Assembly: GCA_964345215.1 (NCBI GenBank)
Contig: CAYFQH010000031.1
Span: 1 to 23,520, forward strand
Direction of reading: 5' to 3'
Source: CAYFQH01 sp964345215
Lineage (GTDB): Bacteria > Bacillota > Clostridia > Christensenellales > Aristaeellaceae
DNA length: 23,520 nucleotides
Under the pieces are notes generated by a model. That model was given only the letters and a program-made list of their open reading frames with translations. It made no database searches and was not told the DNA's origin. Shown piece by piece: positions 1 to 8,430 of this stretch (position 1 is the stretch's first letter; every line of letters begins with the position of its first letter). Both the position numbers and the translations under genes were made by a program.

Positions 1-610
1 AAAACCTGTCCTTATGTTCAGGCCTTACCAGTTGCTAAATTACTTATAGTATATGCTGCAGGGTCAGTATAGCAAAGGAATAAAAAAACTGTCAAACAAG
101 GAGAATTTTTTCTTCTTTCGTTTTTTCTCTCATTTTGTTAGACTTGCTGTATATTAATGAACAGTTAGTAATCAAGAGGGCTTATGGATATAGATTGGAT
201 AGAAGATGTGCGTTTAAAATGGAATCATAAAAACACCCTTTTGTTAACCCCAATAGTAGCCTTTTAGGGCCTTTGTTCAAGCTTATTTGAGTACAAAAAC
301 ATTCTTCCTTGATTTTATGGGTTTTTGACTGCTGCTCCCCTATTTTAGAAACGCTCACCAAACCTCCACCCTGCCCCAAGGCCTATGGATGCCATGGATT
401 TCTGCCGCAGTTGAGCTAAGGGTAATATAAAGATGCCCCCAACCAAAATAGACATTGTACAGGTACATACTCTGGCTAATGAAATAGGTTCCCCCGTAAA
501 CACCGTATTAGCCCATGCCTTTGCCCAAGGTAATGCTTTAGCCAAAACGTTTTGTGTTATGATATAAATATAAAATTATTTTAATGCTTATCTAAGAAGG
601 TTTTCTCATC
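1..610. other. Left-edge stretch with no recognisable gene
   Basis: No convincing gene is visible on either strand. Two short + strand reading frames lie in the same phase: 184-267 (27 codons, preceded by an AAGAGGG-like site) and 433-567 (44 codons, preceded by AAGGG). Stop codons interrupt the phase between them. The minus strand has two open stretches of about 65 codons at 182-379 and 345-545, but neither has a convincing ribosome binding site or a recognisable motif. It could be a decayed gene, or the leader of the acetyltransferase gene that follows. No terminator hairpin or clear promoter was found. Confidence 0.5.
433..567 (+). CDS. Possible 44-residue small ORF, doubtful
   Basis: This ATG-initiated frame has an AAGGG site about ten bases upstream and a stop about 40 bases before the acetyltransferase start. 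Its codon choice (GCC, TTT, GTA) resembles the neighbouring real genes. The predicted peptide is mildly amphipathic and has no motif I recognise. It could equally be the surviving end of a decayed gene, because the same phase upstream is broken by stops. Comparison with related genomes would be needed to call it real. Confidence 0.2.
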   Translation: MPPTKIDIVQVHTLANEIGSPVNTVLAHAFAQGNALAKTFCVMI

Positions 611-1114
611 TTGTCCTTCCCTATTTATCCCCTAACCAATCCTGATCAAAAAGCCGCCGCCGCCAAACAGGTGCTGCTTGATTTACCCCAGTGGTTTGGC
701 CTTGCAGAAAGTATCCAAGAGTATATTGATAAAAGCCGCAATCTTCCCTGTTTCGGGGCTTTTAAGTCACCGTCAATCGACCAGCCTTTATCAAGCCCTC
801 CTGCTGCAGATCATGTGCTGGGCTTTATTACTTTAAAGGCAACCAGCCCCTACACTGTAGAAATTCATTGCATGGCCGTTAAGAAAGCTTACCATCGTTT
901 AGGCTTGGGCAAAAGTCTTTTTGAAAGGGCTAAAGCCCACGCTAAGATAGAAGGTTTTGAGTACCTCCAGGTTAAAACGGTAGCCAAAGGCCATTATCCC
1001 CAGTATGACCAGACCGTTGCCTTTTACGAAAGAATGGGCTTTCGGCCCTTGGAAGTACTCCCTGCTCTGTGGGATGCTCATAACCCCTGCTTAATTCTTA
1101 TTCAAAAAATATAA
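611..1114 (+). CDS. GNAT family N-acetyltransferase
   Basis: Predicted cytoplasmic acyltransferase of the GNAT fold, using acetyl-CoA on an unidentified amine substrate. The 167-residue length suits a single-domain GNAT. Residues about 68-90 form the central beta strands (HVLGFITL, VEIHCMAV). They are followed by motif A, with the RLGLGKSLFERA pyrophosphate-binding loop at about 96-107. A later stretch (VAFYERMGF) is the usual motif B region. The start is a TTG at 611 preceded by AAGG about ten bases upstream; no better ATG is in frame. It lies 116 bases before the diaminopimelate decarboxylase gene, which has its own promoter, so the two need not be cotranscribed. The family is secure; the substrate cannot be inferred. 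Confidence 0.85.
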   Translation: MSFPIYPLTNPDQKAAAAKQVLLDLPQWFGLAESIQEYIDKSRNLPCFGAFKSPSIDQPLSSPPAADHVLGFITLKATSPYTVEIHCMAVKKAYHRLGLGKSLFERAKAHAKIEGFEYLQVKTVAKGHYPQYDQTVAFYERMGFRPLEVLPALWDAHNPCLILIQKI

Positions 1115-1166
1115 TGGTATCCAAAGCTTTTTTCTCTGTGTTTTTTCTGTTTCTCTCCCCAGTTTA

Positions 1167-1195
1167 TTGTAAAACCAGGGCTTCTTCGCTATAAT
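1167..1195 (+). promoter_or_regulatory. Predicted sigma-A promoter for the decarboxylase gene
   Basis: A -35 box TTGTAA (1167-1172) and a consensus -10 box TATAAT (1190-1195) are separated by 17 bases. The -10 ends 35 bases before the ATG at 1231. A strong AGGAGG ribosome binding site lies at 1218-1223. Confidence 0.75.
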
Positions 1196-1230
1196 GAATC
1201 AATGTTTATCATCTTTTAGGAGGAACCACC

Positions 1231-2496
1231 ATGCCCAACTTTTCTTTGCCTGATATGGTATTTGAGCAGGCGGCTCAGCAGTTTTCCACTCCGTTTCACT
1301 TGTACGATGAAAAAGGCATTCGCCAAACTATTAAAAATTTGCAGCAAGCCTTTGGTTGGTGTAAAAATTATAAAGAGTACTTTGCCGTAAAGGCCCTGCC
1401 CAACCCAAGCATCTTACGCATCATAAAAGAAGAGGGTTGTGGGGTAGACTGCTCTTCCCTAACAGAGTTGATGCTCGCCAAGGCTCTTTTATTTGAAGGC
1501 GAAGATATTATGTTCAGCGCCAATGCCATGCCTTATGAAGAATTTGACATTGCCAGAAGTTTAAATGCCTATATAAACTTGGATGATATTAGCCATATCG
1601 CCATTTTAAAAGACCATGGGGGTATACCTGAAACCGTTTCTTGCCGTTATAACCCAGGGGGAGCGTTTTCAATTGGCAATAAAATTATGGGAAGCCCGGG
1701 GGATTCAAAATACGGATTTACACGCCCCCAGCTTACCCAAGGCCTGCTAATGCTTAAGGCCCTTGGGGTAAAGCGCTTTGGCCTGCACGCCTTTTTGTCC
1801 AGTAACACAACAGATGAGAGTTACTACCCCGGCTTGGCTAAATTGCTTTTTGAAGTGGCCGTTGATTTACACCAAGAAACAGGCCTTGATATTGGCTTTA
1901 TCAACCTTTCCGGCGGTATTGGCATTCCCTACGAACCAAATCAGCCCCAGGCGGATATTTTCGCCATTGGCCGGGGCGTTCAAAAGGCATATGAGGAAGT
2001 GTTTACCCCTAAGAACATCCAAAATGTGGCTATTTTTACCGAACTTGGCCGTTACGTCACCGGCCCCCATGGCTGGCTAGTCAGCCGGGTTTTGCATGAA
2101 AAAAACACTTACAAAGATTTCATCGGGGTTGATGCCTCGGCCTGTAACTTAATCCGTCCGGCCATGTACGGGGCCTACCACCACATAACAGTTGCCGGTA
2201 AAGGAGATTGGCCTAATCACCATACCTACGATGTAACTGGATCCCTTTGCGAAAACAACGACAAATTTGCCATTGACCGGCCCTTGCCGGAAATTAAAAA
2301 GGGTGATTTGCTCATTATTCACGACACGGGCGCCCATGGCCATGCCATGGGATATAATTACAATGGACGCCTGCGCAGCGCTGAAGTTTTGTACACTCAA
2401 AAAGGGGATTTTGCCCTTATTCGCCGGGCTGAAAACCCCAGTGATTACTTCGCCACCTTGGATATGGACCCCATTTTTAATGACCTTGACCTATAA
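1231..2496 (+). CDS. lysA: Diaminopimelate decarboxylase (PLP fold type III)
   Basis: Predicted to decarboxylate meso-diaminopimelate to L-lysine, the last step of lysine synthesis, in the cytoplasm. The N-terminal alanine-racemase-like barrel carries the PLP lysine at residue 54 (EYFAVKALPN). Further motifs are GCGVDCSS, the FGLHAFLSSN stretch, the phosphate-binding NLSGGIGIPY and ELGRY. In the C-terminal beta domain, SLCENNDKFAIDR supplies the second-protomer cysteine, and HDTGAHGHAMGYNYNGRLR matches the conserved DAGAY...YNxRxRP region. The 421-residue length is normal. It belongs to the divergent clostridial branch where the usual GLHxHxGS is replaced by LHAFLSSN, so a related substrate such as carboxynorspermidine is possible but less likely. 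It has its own promoter, a strong ribosome binding site and a terminator directly after the stop, so it is probably monocistronic. Confidence 0.85.
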   Translation: MPNFSLPDMVFEQAAQQFSTPFHLYDEKGIRQTIKNLQQAFGWCKNYKEYFAVKALPNPSILRIIKEEGCGVDCSSLTELMLAKALLFEGEDIMFSANAMPYEEFDIARSLNAYINLDDISHIAILKDHGGIPETVSCRYNPGGAFSIGNKIMGSPGDSKYGFTRPQLTQGLLMLKALGVKRFGLHAFLSSNTTDESYYPGLAKLLFEVAVDLHQETGLDIGFINLSGGIGIPYEPNQPQADIFAIGRGVQKAYEEVFTPKNIQNVAIFTELGRYVTGPHGWLVSRVLHEKNTYKDFIGVDASACNLIRPAMYGAYHHITVAGKGDWPNHHTYDVTGSLCENNDKFAIDRPLPEIKKGDLLIIHDTGAHGHAMGYNYNGRLRSAEVLYTQKGDFALIRRAENPSDYFATLDMDPIFNDLDL

Positions 2497-2507
2497 TAAA
2501 ATTTCAT

Positions 2508-2528
2508 AGCCCCTTTTGGGGCTTTTTT
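2508..2528 (+). terminator. Intrinsic terminator after the decarboxylase gene
   Basis: The perfect six-base stem AGCCCC/GGGGCT (2508-2513 and 2518-2523) has a TTTT loop and runs directly into a T tract ending at 2528. Confidence 0.85.
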
Positions 2529-2535
2529 ACTTTTC

Positions 2536-2564
2536 TTGCGCAGAGATGGCAGCTATGTTAAAAT
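2536..2564 (+). promoter_or_regulatory. Predicted promoter for the exported Ig-like pair
   Basis: A -35 box TTGCGC (2536-2541) and a -10 box TAAAAT (2559-2564) are separated by 17 bases. It lies just after the preceding terminator and 54 bases before the ATG at 2618, so it should drive the two-gene unit that follows. Confidence 0.65.
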
Positions 2565-2617
2565 ATAACTGTTATACTTTTGTAATGTATCTGTCCGTTT
2601 ATAAAGGAGGGCTTGTC

Positions 2618-4183
2618 ATGGCCTTTTTACGCCACAGGGGGCTTGCTTTATTCTTAATTTTTTGTTTAGTTGCCTCCTCTTGGGTTGTTGCCCTTGGTGA
2701 GGATTCTTTCTACCCCTTTTTTGATGAGGAACTGGGCATTTACCTGCCCAGCGGCTGGCGCGCTGTTACAAAAAACAATATGGCTGAGCAAGGCTCTTTC
2801 ATTAATAAGTTGGGAACCACCGTTAAAGAATTGGAGGAGGGCTTTAACCAGCAGGATATTCTGGCCATCGCCCTGTCGACCAAGGGCACCCAATTTGTTT
2901 TGAAATCATTTATCGCCCCCGAGAACTGGTCTTTTAGCGCTTTTACTAAGGGTGATCAAAAGCAGGAAGAAGCCTTTGAAGAATGGGTAAGTGCTCAATA
3001 CAGCCAGGGAAACAGCGGCAATTGGCTGGGGGATGATGTGTTTGTTCTACAAGTTGCCGATGAGGTTATGCCCCTGGTTACCCATATATATGCAACCTAT
3101 CTTGGCAACCGTATTTTTATTTGGGAAGTGCCCGTTTTTGACCGAAGCTTTACCGATGAAGAAGAGCAAGAAGTGCTTTTGGCCCTTGAGGGGCTGACCT
3201 ATCTTGGGCACAAAGAAGCTGAAAGCGCCAAGAACACTCCTGCCCCCCTGGCTACCCTTTCCCCTGCTGCCTCGGGCCCCAGCCCCAAACCTGCTCAGGT
3301 AAAAGTTACAAGGGACAATACCCCCATTGACCTGGATTATATTCCCTCTTTGTGGGAGTCTACCCTCTTGCCCATTAGCGGCACCACCGAACCCCTGGCC
3401 GAGCTGCGCTATTATATTGGCTCTGTTGGCCATCAGCGTTTCACTGCCGATGAAAAAGGGCAATTTTCTGTTGAAGTTTCGGGCTTAAGCGACGGCAAGA
3501 ACACCGTATCCCTTCAAAGCGTTGGCAAAAATGGTTACGGCAACGTTTCCTTTACCCTAACCGTGGATCGGATTCCCACTCCTCTGGTCATTACCCCTCT
3601 CCAAGGTGAAATTGCCGCCAAAACCTATATTATAACCGGTACCACCTTGCCTGGGGCTACCCTTCAAGCCCAGGGGAAACAAAAAAGTCACGAAACAATA
3701 GCTGATGAAAAGGGTCATTTTTCAATCGAAGTGGCTCTTCCCCGTATGGGGGATAACAGTTTTACCCTCTCTTCGATAGCCCAGGGCTACCGCAAGCACA
3801 ACCAAGATGTAACTCTTCACCGGGTGGAAGGAGAAGAAGAAGCCATTGAAGCCTTTTTAGAAAAGGCCATCACCCCTGATTATGAAAAAGCCCTTGAAAA
3901 CCCAGAAATTAATAAAGATAAAGCCTTTGACCTTACAGGCACCATTTTGCGCATCAGTAGCTATAAAGGGCAGCCGGCCTTTATTTTTAAAGAAGAGGAA
4001 CAGGGGCAGGAATACTATGTTTTTGCAGACCACCTCATCGATCTGCTTCCCGGCAATTTTATCCGCCTTTTGGCCACTTTTACAGGGGAAACAATCGACC
4101 ATCCTCTTCATCCTGCTCAGCTGCTCCCCTGCGCAGCCCTGTTCCGTGCCCTGCCCTTTGTAAATGAACCCACTTCACCCTAA
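2618..4183 (+). CDS. Exported protein with two Ig-like modules and OB-like C-terminus
   Basis: Unknown function. The start at 2618 is chosen because AAAGGAGG (2603-2610) lies seven bases upstream and a signal peptide follows at once. The longer frame from 2516 would overlap the terminator and promoter. The 521-residue product has a signal peptide (about 1-28, with no lipobox cysteine), a globular region (about 29-205, beginning with a GIYLPSGW motif) and a Pro/Ala/Ser-rich linker (about 206-236). Two beta-rich Ig-like repeats follow (about 240-405), each with a DEKGxFSxEV strand followed by a G/DxNxxxL turn. The final 110 residues (with DLTGTILRI) suggest an OB-like fold. Twelve bases separate it from the next gene, which has the same architecture. 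It probably acts outside the membrane, perhaps as a wall-associated or ligand-binding protein; that is inference. Confidence 0.75.
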   Translation: MAFLRHRGLALFLIFCLVASSWVVALGEDSFYPFFDEELGIYLPSGWRAVTKNNMAEQGSFINKLGTTVKELEEGFNQQDILAIALSTKGTQFVLKSFIAPENWSFSAFTKGDQKQEEAFEEWVSAQYSQGNSGNWLGDDVFVLQVADEVMPLVTHIYATYLGNRIFIWEVPVFDRSFTDEEEQEVLLALEGLTYLGHKEAESAKNTPAPLATLSPAASGPSPKPAQVKVTRDNTPIDLDYIPSLWESTLLPISGTTEPLAELRYYIGSVGHQRFTADEKGQFSVEVSGLSDGKNTVSLQSVGKNGYGNVSFTLTVDRIPTPLVITPLQGEIAAKTYIITGTTLPGATLQAQGKQKSHETIADEKGHFSIEVALPRMGDNSFTLSSIAQGYRKHNQDVTLHRVEGEEEAIEAFLEKAITPDYEKALENPEINKDKAFDLTGTILRISSYKGQPAFIFKEEEQGQEYYVFADHLIDLLPGNFIRLLATFTGETIDHPLHPAQLLPCAALFRALPFVNEPTSP

Positions 4184-4195
4184 GGAGGTTATTCA

Positions 4196-5752
4196 ATGCG
4201 TATATTCCTAAAGGGGCTCTTAATTGCCTTGTGCTTGGTTATATTGCCCTTGTCCGGTGCCTTTGCTACAGGTGAGCAGCCGGTAATTAATCTTGATGAA
4301 ATCAGCGCCACCTTTGAACTGCCAAAGAACTTTGTTACCAGCCTAACCCCTGAAAGTCTGGATGCAAACGAGGCTTGGTTCACAGCCACTCAAAAGGACA
4401 GATCTGAGGTTGAAAAAGACTTTGAGGACCGCAGTGTCCTATTTCAAGCCTGGAACGATGAAAATAACATTTGCCTTGAAATCACCGGCGTAAAAGATGA
4501 GTGGGCAAACACTTATTTTGATATGGAAGCCCAAACGGCACAAATTCGCAGTGAATACCGGGCCGCCCACCTAAATGATGAAATTAACCCGAACTACTCT
4601 TTTGATGAAGCTGAGTGGCAGCAAAATAAGAGTATAGGCCGCTTTTTAATGCTCAAATATGTACACCGTTTTGGTAACGACGTAACCCACAGGGGCTTTG
4701 CAAGGCGCACCATCCGCAACGGCTACACCATTACCGTGGATTTAAAAGTGTTTAGCAGAACCCTGAAAGCCAGCGACAATAACATTTTAAATAAGGTAAT
4801 GGAAAGTTGGCGTTTTACCCAAATACATCCCCTGCCTATTGAGAGTGCCGCAAAATCCATTTACTATACCCAAGAGCCCCCTAAAGAGACCAACACTGGT
4901 TCTTTTAAGGTAAAAGGCGTAGCCGACCCTGAGGCCACGGTGATTGGCGTTCTGATGAGCTGGACCCGGGATCAAGAACCCCTTTTGATTGAAACCACCG
5001 CTAACAAAAAAGGCGAATTTACCCTGGAGATCGACCTGCCTGCCGAAAGCACCTACGGTATGAGCCTAACCGTTAAAACCCAAAACGCCACCTATGAAGA
5101 ACTATTGATTCGCTCTATTTTATATAACAAAGGGCAAATCCCCGTTAGCTTCATTGGCGACTTTGCCCAAGCAGCTCAAAGTTCCGACCTACACCTTGTA
5201 ACCAATGAGGATAAGGTGGTTTTAGAGGGCACCAGTATGAAAGGGGCAAAAATACAGCTGGTTTACAATGGCAAAAATATAAAGAAAAATGTTGGCGGTA
5301 ATCAAAGTTTTTCTTTTAATATTCCCACTAAGGAAGAAGGCTCTTTTGAAGCGACCATTTCCTTTAATACAGCCACCCACTCGGAGCGGCGCTTTAACTT
5401 TACCGTAGAACGAAAATTCACTCCCAGCCAACAAAGGGCAAAAATTAAGGAAGAGGCCGTTAAACCCGCCTATGGCACCTTAACCGATAAATTGGACGGT
5501 TACACAGGTCGCTACATGGTGTATACCCTGTATCCCCTGTCCTTTGAACAGGTAGAAAACGACCAATGGTTAATTAAAATGGCCATGCGCTCTACCAAAA
5601 GCGGCTTTAAAGAAATTGTATACGTACAAAGCAGTGAAGAACCGGGCTTTACCCTTGAAACGGAACTGCGTTTATACCTTGAATGCCTGGGCGCTTACCC
5701 TATTGACACGGGCGAAATCATACCTTACTTTAAGTGGCTCTTTGCTGAATAA
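4196..5752 (+). CDS. Exported Ig-like/OB-like protein, paralogue of the upstream gene
   Basis: Unknown function. The 518-residue product has a signal peptide (about 1-25, ending GAFATG, with no lipobox cysteine). A globular N-terminal region opens with a beta strand and the FELPKNF motif, matching the position of GIYLPSGW in the upstream protein. Two beta-rich repeats follow (about 225-405), containing the NKKGEFTLEIDLP and NQSFSFNIP turns. The last 110 residues look OB-like (strands around YMVYTLYPL, DQWLIKMAM, KEIVYVQS). An AAGGAGG site spans the upstream stop, seven bases before the ATG, indicating translational coupling. A terminator follows. The shared domain order with the upstream protein points to an old duplication with much divergence. 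The pair may form one extracellular complex; that is inference. Confidence 0.75.
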   Translation: MRIFLKGLLIALCLVILPLSGAFATGEQPVINLDEISATFELPKNFVTSLTPESLDANEAWFTATQKDRSEVEKDFEDRSVLFQAWNDENNICLEITGVKDEWANTYFDMEAQTAQIRSEYRAAHLNDEINPNYSFDEAEWQQNKSIGRFLMLKYVHRFGNDVTHRGFARRTIRNGYTITVDLKVFSRTLKASDNNILNKVMESWRFTQIHPLPIESAAKSIYYTQEPPKETNTGSFKVKGVADPEATVIGVLMSWTRDQEPLLIETTANKKGEFTLEIDLPAESTYGMSLTVKTQNATYEELLIRSILYNKGQIPVSFIGDFAQAAQSSDLHLVTNEDKVVLEGTSMKGAKIQLVYNGKNIKKNVGGNQSFSFNIPTKEEGSFEATISFNTATHSERRFNFTVERKFTPSQQRAKIKEEAVKPAYGTLTDKLDGYTGRYMVYTLYPLSFEQVENDQWLIKMAMRSTKSGFKEIVYVQSSEEPGFTLETELRLYLECLGAYPIDTGEIIPYFKWLFAE

Positions 5753-5772
5753 CTGTATAGGTTCCCTTTTAT

Positions 5773-5799
5773 AAAAAAGGCCGGTGACGGCCTTTTTTT
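5773..5799 (+). terminator. Intrinsic terminator after the Ig-like pair
   Basis: A GGCCG/CGGCC stem with a GTGA loop (5779-5792) is flanked by six A residues on the left and seven T residues on the right. The stem can therefore extend, and it may work in both directions. Confidence 0.85.
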
Positions 5800-5825
5800 C
5801 TATCATTACAAGCTTTTAATTCTCC

Positions 5826-5854
5826 TTTTCTTTTTTTTAAAGCCATGGTATGAT
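5826..5854 (+). promoter_or_regulatory. Possible extended -10 promoter for the PopT-type gene
   Basis: A TGG-TATGAT extended -10 (5846-5854) lies 30 bases before the TTG start. The matching -35 position (5826-5831, TTTTCT) is weak, which is tolerable for extended -10 promoters. Confidence 0.45.
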
Positions 5855-5870
5855 ACAAGGGTATTTTTTG

Positions 5871-5876
5871 AAGGAG
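5871..5876 (+). promoter_or_regulatory. Ribosome binding site deciding the TTG start
   Basis: AAGGAG lies eight bases before the TTG at 5885 and overlaps the in-frame GTG at 5876. The longer start is therefore unlikely. Confidence 0.7.
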
Positions 5877-5884
5877 TGAAAACA

Positions 5885-6745
5885 TTGAATTCGAGAAAAA
5901 TCATCGATTGGTTGATGCGCATCATCAAAGGTATTTTTATCGGCTCCGGCTTTATTTTACCTGGTGTAAGCGGTGGTGCTCTGGCAGCGGTTTTTGGTAT
6001 TTACGAACGGCTGATTAACTTTTTATCCAACTTAAAAAAGGACTTTGTTAAAAATCTCCTGTTCTTTATTCCCGTTGGTATCGGCGGCCTTCTTGGTATT
6101 TTGCTTTTTTCTAAAATCTTAAGCAGCCTTTTGGGCAAATACGAAGTGTTTGTTCTTTGGTTTTTCATCGGCTGTATTTTAGGCACTTTACCCACCTTAT
6201 TTAAGCAGGCTAACAAAAAAGGCCATGAAAAAAAACATCTTATTTTAATGGCTGTTGTGGCTGTTGTGGCCTTTGTACTATTCAAGTTTTTGGCCTCCGC
6301 CTCCCTTGGCACCTCCCTCACCCTCTCCTCTAACCTGATTTTGCGAACCCTTACCTGGGTATTGGTGGGCGCTGTTATTGGTTTAGGTACGGTGGTCCCC
6401 GGCTTAAGCCCCTCAAACATTTTGTTTTTTCTGGGCTTTTACGAGCCGATGTTGGCCGGCTTTAATACCTTTGACTTAACTATGATGCTTCCTTTATTTT
6501 TGGGCATGTTTTTATGCGTTATCTCCCTATCAAAAGTGATGAGCTACTTTTTTAAGAAGGCTTATACTGGAGTCTATTTTTCAATCTTAGGTATTGTTAT
6601 CTCCTCTACGGTGATGATTGTGCCCCAATACAACTATTTAAGCCTGGGTGCCCTTATTTGCCTGGTTTGCGCCGGGGCCGGGGCTTTGCTTGCCTATGGT
6701 ATGACCCTTTTAGAAGACAAATACAAGCCAGAAGATGAGTTTTAA
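5885..6745 (+). CDS. popT: DUF368/PopT-type undecaprenyl-phosphate translocase
   Basis: DUF368 membrane proteins have been shown in other bacteria to return undecaprenyl phosphate, the lipid carrier for wall precursors, across the membrane. Here the family is recognised from two related half-motifs: GFILPGVSGGALAAVFGIYE near the N-terminus, and a matching VVPGLSPSNILFFLGFYEP in the second half. This inverted-repeat pattern is typical. The protein is very hydrophobic (about eight membrane segments), with a charged KKGHEKKH loop in the middle and an acidic tail. The start is set at the TTG at 5885 because AAGGAG (5871-5876) sits eight bases upstream; the GTG at 5876 overlaps that site. It appears to be a single-gene unit ending at a shared bidirectional terminator. 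The family call is strong; the gene symbol is by homology only. Confidence 0.85.
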   Translation: MNSRKIIDWLMRIIKGIFIGSGFILPGVSGGALAAVFGIYERLINFLSNLKKDFVKNLLFFIPVGIGGLLGILLFSKILSSLLGKYEVFVLWFFIGCILGTLPTLFKQANKKGHEKKHLILMAVVAVVAFVLFKFLASASLGTSLTLSSNLILRTLTWVLVGAVIGLGTVVPGLSPSNILFFLGFYEPMLAGFNTFDLTMMLPLFLGMFLCVISLSKVMSYFFKKAYTGVYFSILGIVISSTVMIVPQYNYLSLGALICLVCAGAGALLAYGMTLLEDKYKPEDEF

Positions 6746-6759
6746 ATCATCACATCAGT

Positions 6760-6793
6760 AAAAAGGCTTCAACTTTTTTGTTGAAGCCTTTTT
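6760..6793. terminator. Bidirectional terminator between convergent genes
   Basis: A long perfect stem (AAAAAGGCTTCAAC with GTTGAAGCCTTTTT) encloses a six-T loop. A runs on the left and T runs on the right let it terminate both the + strand PopT gene and the - strand operon ending at 6802. Confidence 0.9.
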
Positions 6794-6801
6794 CATATCC
6801 G

Positions 6802-8430
6802 CTATCTTTGCTGACCGGGTTCAAAACGGTACTCGTCAATTCCCCTGAACAGCTCCAGCTCCCGTACATCCCGAACAATGGTAAACAAGTTGCGTGTTAA
6901 AATACTGCCGCTGCGGTAAAATAAGGAAATAAAGGGCACATCTTCCGAAAATTTGTGTTGAATATCAAAGAGAATTTGCTGGTACTCGTTAGGATCCGTG
7001 GCTTTTCGCAGTTTTTTAAACAAGTCATCCACCTGAGTGTTTTTATACCCCGTATGGTTACCCGTATTCCCCGATATAAGCATAAACCCCGGGTCCGGCG
7101 GTGTATCCATTTGATAGGCCACCAGAGCTAAATCATAATTACCGGCCCGCAAACGCTCCCCCGCCTCCTGGAAGGTAACATACTGAATATCATATACATT
7201 AATATTCACTTCTGCCAGCATACTTCTAATCATTAGGGCCATGTCGGAGCGGAAGGTGTTATCCCCCTCGTCATAAACCAGTAGCCTGATGCTGAAATTG
7301 CGCATACCGCTTTCTTTTTCGCTGTCGGGCCGGTCTAAAATGCCATCTTCGTTACTGTCACGCCAACCGGCTTCGGCCAGCATTTCCTTAGCTTTATCAA
7401 TATTATGCTCATAGGTAACCAACCCATCCTCGTTATACATCCAGGTTCCCGCAGGCAAAGGGGTATCGGTGCGCTGGACCATGGACATATAAATTTGAGA
7501 AGCAATTTGGTTTACGTTAATAACATGGCGCAGGGCCTTTCGCACCTGAGGGTCTTTAAATTCCGATGCCCGGTTATTAATCAGCAGGGTTTCCAGCTGA
7601 TTGGTGCGGTAGGCAATGTTAAGGGAGTTAATATTATCACTGTACTGAGCAGCAGAGATGGACTTGCTGAACACCGCATCCACCGCCATGTTTTCGTAGG
7701 CCAACAAAAGGTCTTTGTTAGAAGAGTAGAGGGTGCAGGTAATGTACTTAATTTGAGGTGGCTGTTTCCACCAGTTGGGGTTTACGCTTAGGTACAAGCT
7801 GCTTTGGGGAACAAAACCATCGATTATATAGGGCCCGGTACCCGGCGGGTTTTCTTGCTCAATACGGTCTGCCGGCAAAATAGGGAAGGTCATCGCATAT
7901 AGAAAGGCATAATTAGCCCTGTCTTTGGTGGTAATGGTCAAGGTTTTTTCATCATCGGCCTTTACGCTTTTAACAAAGTAGCGCAAGTTGCCGTAATACC
8001 CTCGCTCCGAATCGGTGGTGCCGTTGTTGGCTTTGTCAACCAAATAGCTGAGGGTGGCCTCGGCATCGTAGGCTGTAAGAGGGGTTCCGTCAGAAAAGGT
8101 AACCCCTTCCCGCAGGGTAAAGGTCCACCGCTCACCGCCGCTGCCCATAACCCAGCTTTCGGCCAACTTCCCCTGGGGGCGAAAATCGTCATCCATTTCG
8201 ATTAAGCCGTTATAAACCAGGCTGTAAACCGAGGCCATGTCCTTTTCAACCGGGTCCAGAGGGTAAATACCCGTTGTCATGTAAGACTGCATGCCGATGA
8301 GCAAATTCTCCTCCGCCCCTTCCGTCAAGGCCGCTGCCGGCAAGAAAAGCAGCACAATAACCATGGCAATAAAACTTTTATATGGTCTTTTCATCTGTTG
8401 GGGTATAGTAAATGCTTTTATATGCCGCAT
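6802..8430 (-). CDS. Family 5 extracellular solute-binding protein (oligopeptide type)
   Basis: Predicted periplasmic or surface receptor of the SBP_bac_5 family, which feeds peptides or similar solutes to an ABC importer. Recognisable stretches are VYNGLIEMDDDFRPQGKLAESW, FTLREGVTFSDGTPLTAYD and GTGPYIIDGF in order, then a long second lobe ending in DVPFISLFY. A hydrophobic signal segment (FIAMVIVLLFLPAAALTEGAE) lacks the lipobox cysteine usual in Gram-positive binding proteins. Two starts are possible. The ATG at 8430 has AAGAAGGTGG nine bases upstream but adds 12 residues before the signal. The ATG at 8394 gives a classic signal peptide (MKRPYKS) but has no clear ribosome site. Either way it overlaps the end of the lytic transglycosylase gene (53 or 17 bases). 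No permease or ATPase gene is in view, so the transport partner is elsewhere. Cell wall peptides are a plausible ligand from context only. Confidence 0.85.
   Translation of the reverse strand: MRHIKAFTIPQQMKRPYKSFIAMVIVLLFLPAAALTEGAEENLLIGMQSYMTTGIYPLDPVEKDMASVYSLVYNGLIEMDDDFRPQGKLAESWVMGSGGERWTFTLREGVTFSDGTPLTAYDAEATLSYLVDKANNGTTDSERGYYGNLRYFVKSVKADDEKTLTITTKDRANYAFLYAMTFPILPADRIEQENPPGTGPYIIDGFVPQSSLYLSVNPNWWKQPPQIKYITCTLYSSNKDLLLAYENMAVDAVFSKSISAAQYSDNINSLNIAYRTNQLETLLINNRASEFKDPQVRKALRHVINVNQIASQIYMSMVQRTDTPLPAGTWMYNEDGLVTYEHNIDKAKEMLAEAGWRDSNEDGILDRPDSEKESGMRNFSIRLLVYDEGDNTFRSDMALMIRSMLAEVNINVYDIQYVTFQEAGERLRAGNYDLALVAYQMDTPPDPGFMLISGNTGNHTGYKNTQVDDLFKKLRKATDPNEYQQILFDIQHKFSEDVPFISLFYRSGSILTRNLFTIVRDVRELELFRGIDEYRFEPGQQR

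Noticed and set aside
182..545. Two minus-strand frames of about 65 codons
   Set aside because: No good ribosome site, no recognisable motif, and no terminator or promoter arranged around them.
2516..2617. N-terminal extension of the first Ig-like exported protein
   Set aside because: It overlaps the terminator and the predicted promoter, and a strong ribosome site plus signal peptide mark the ATG at 2618.
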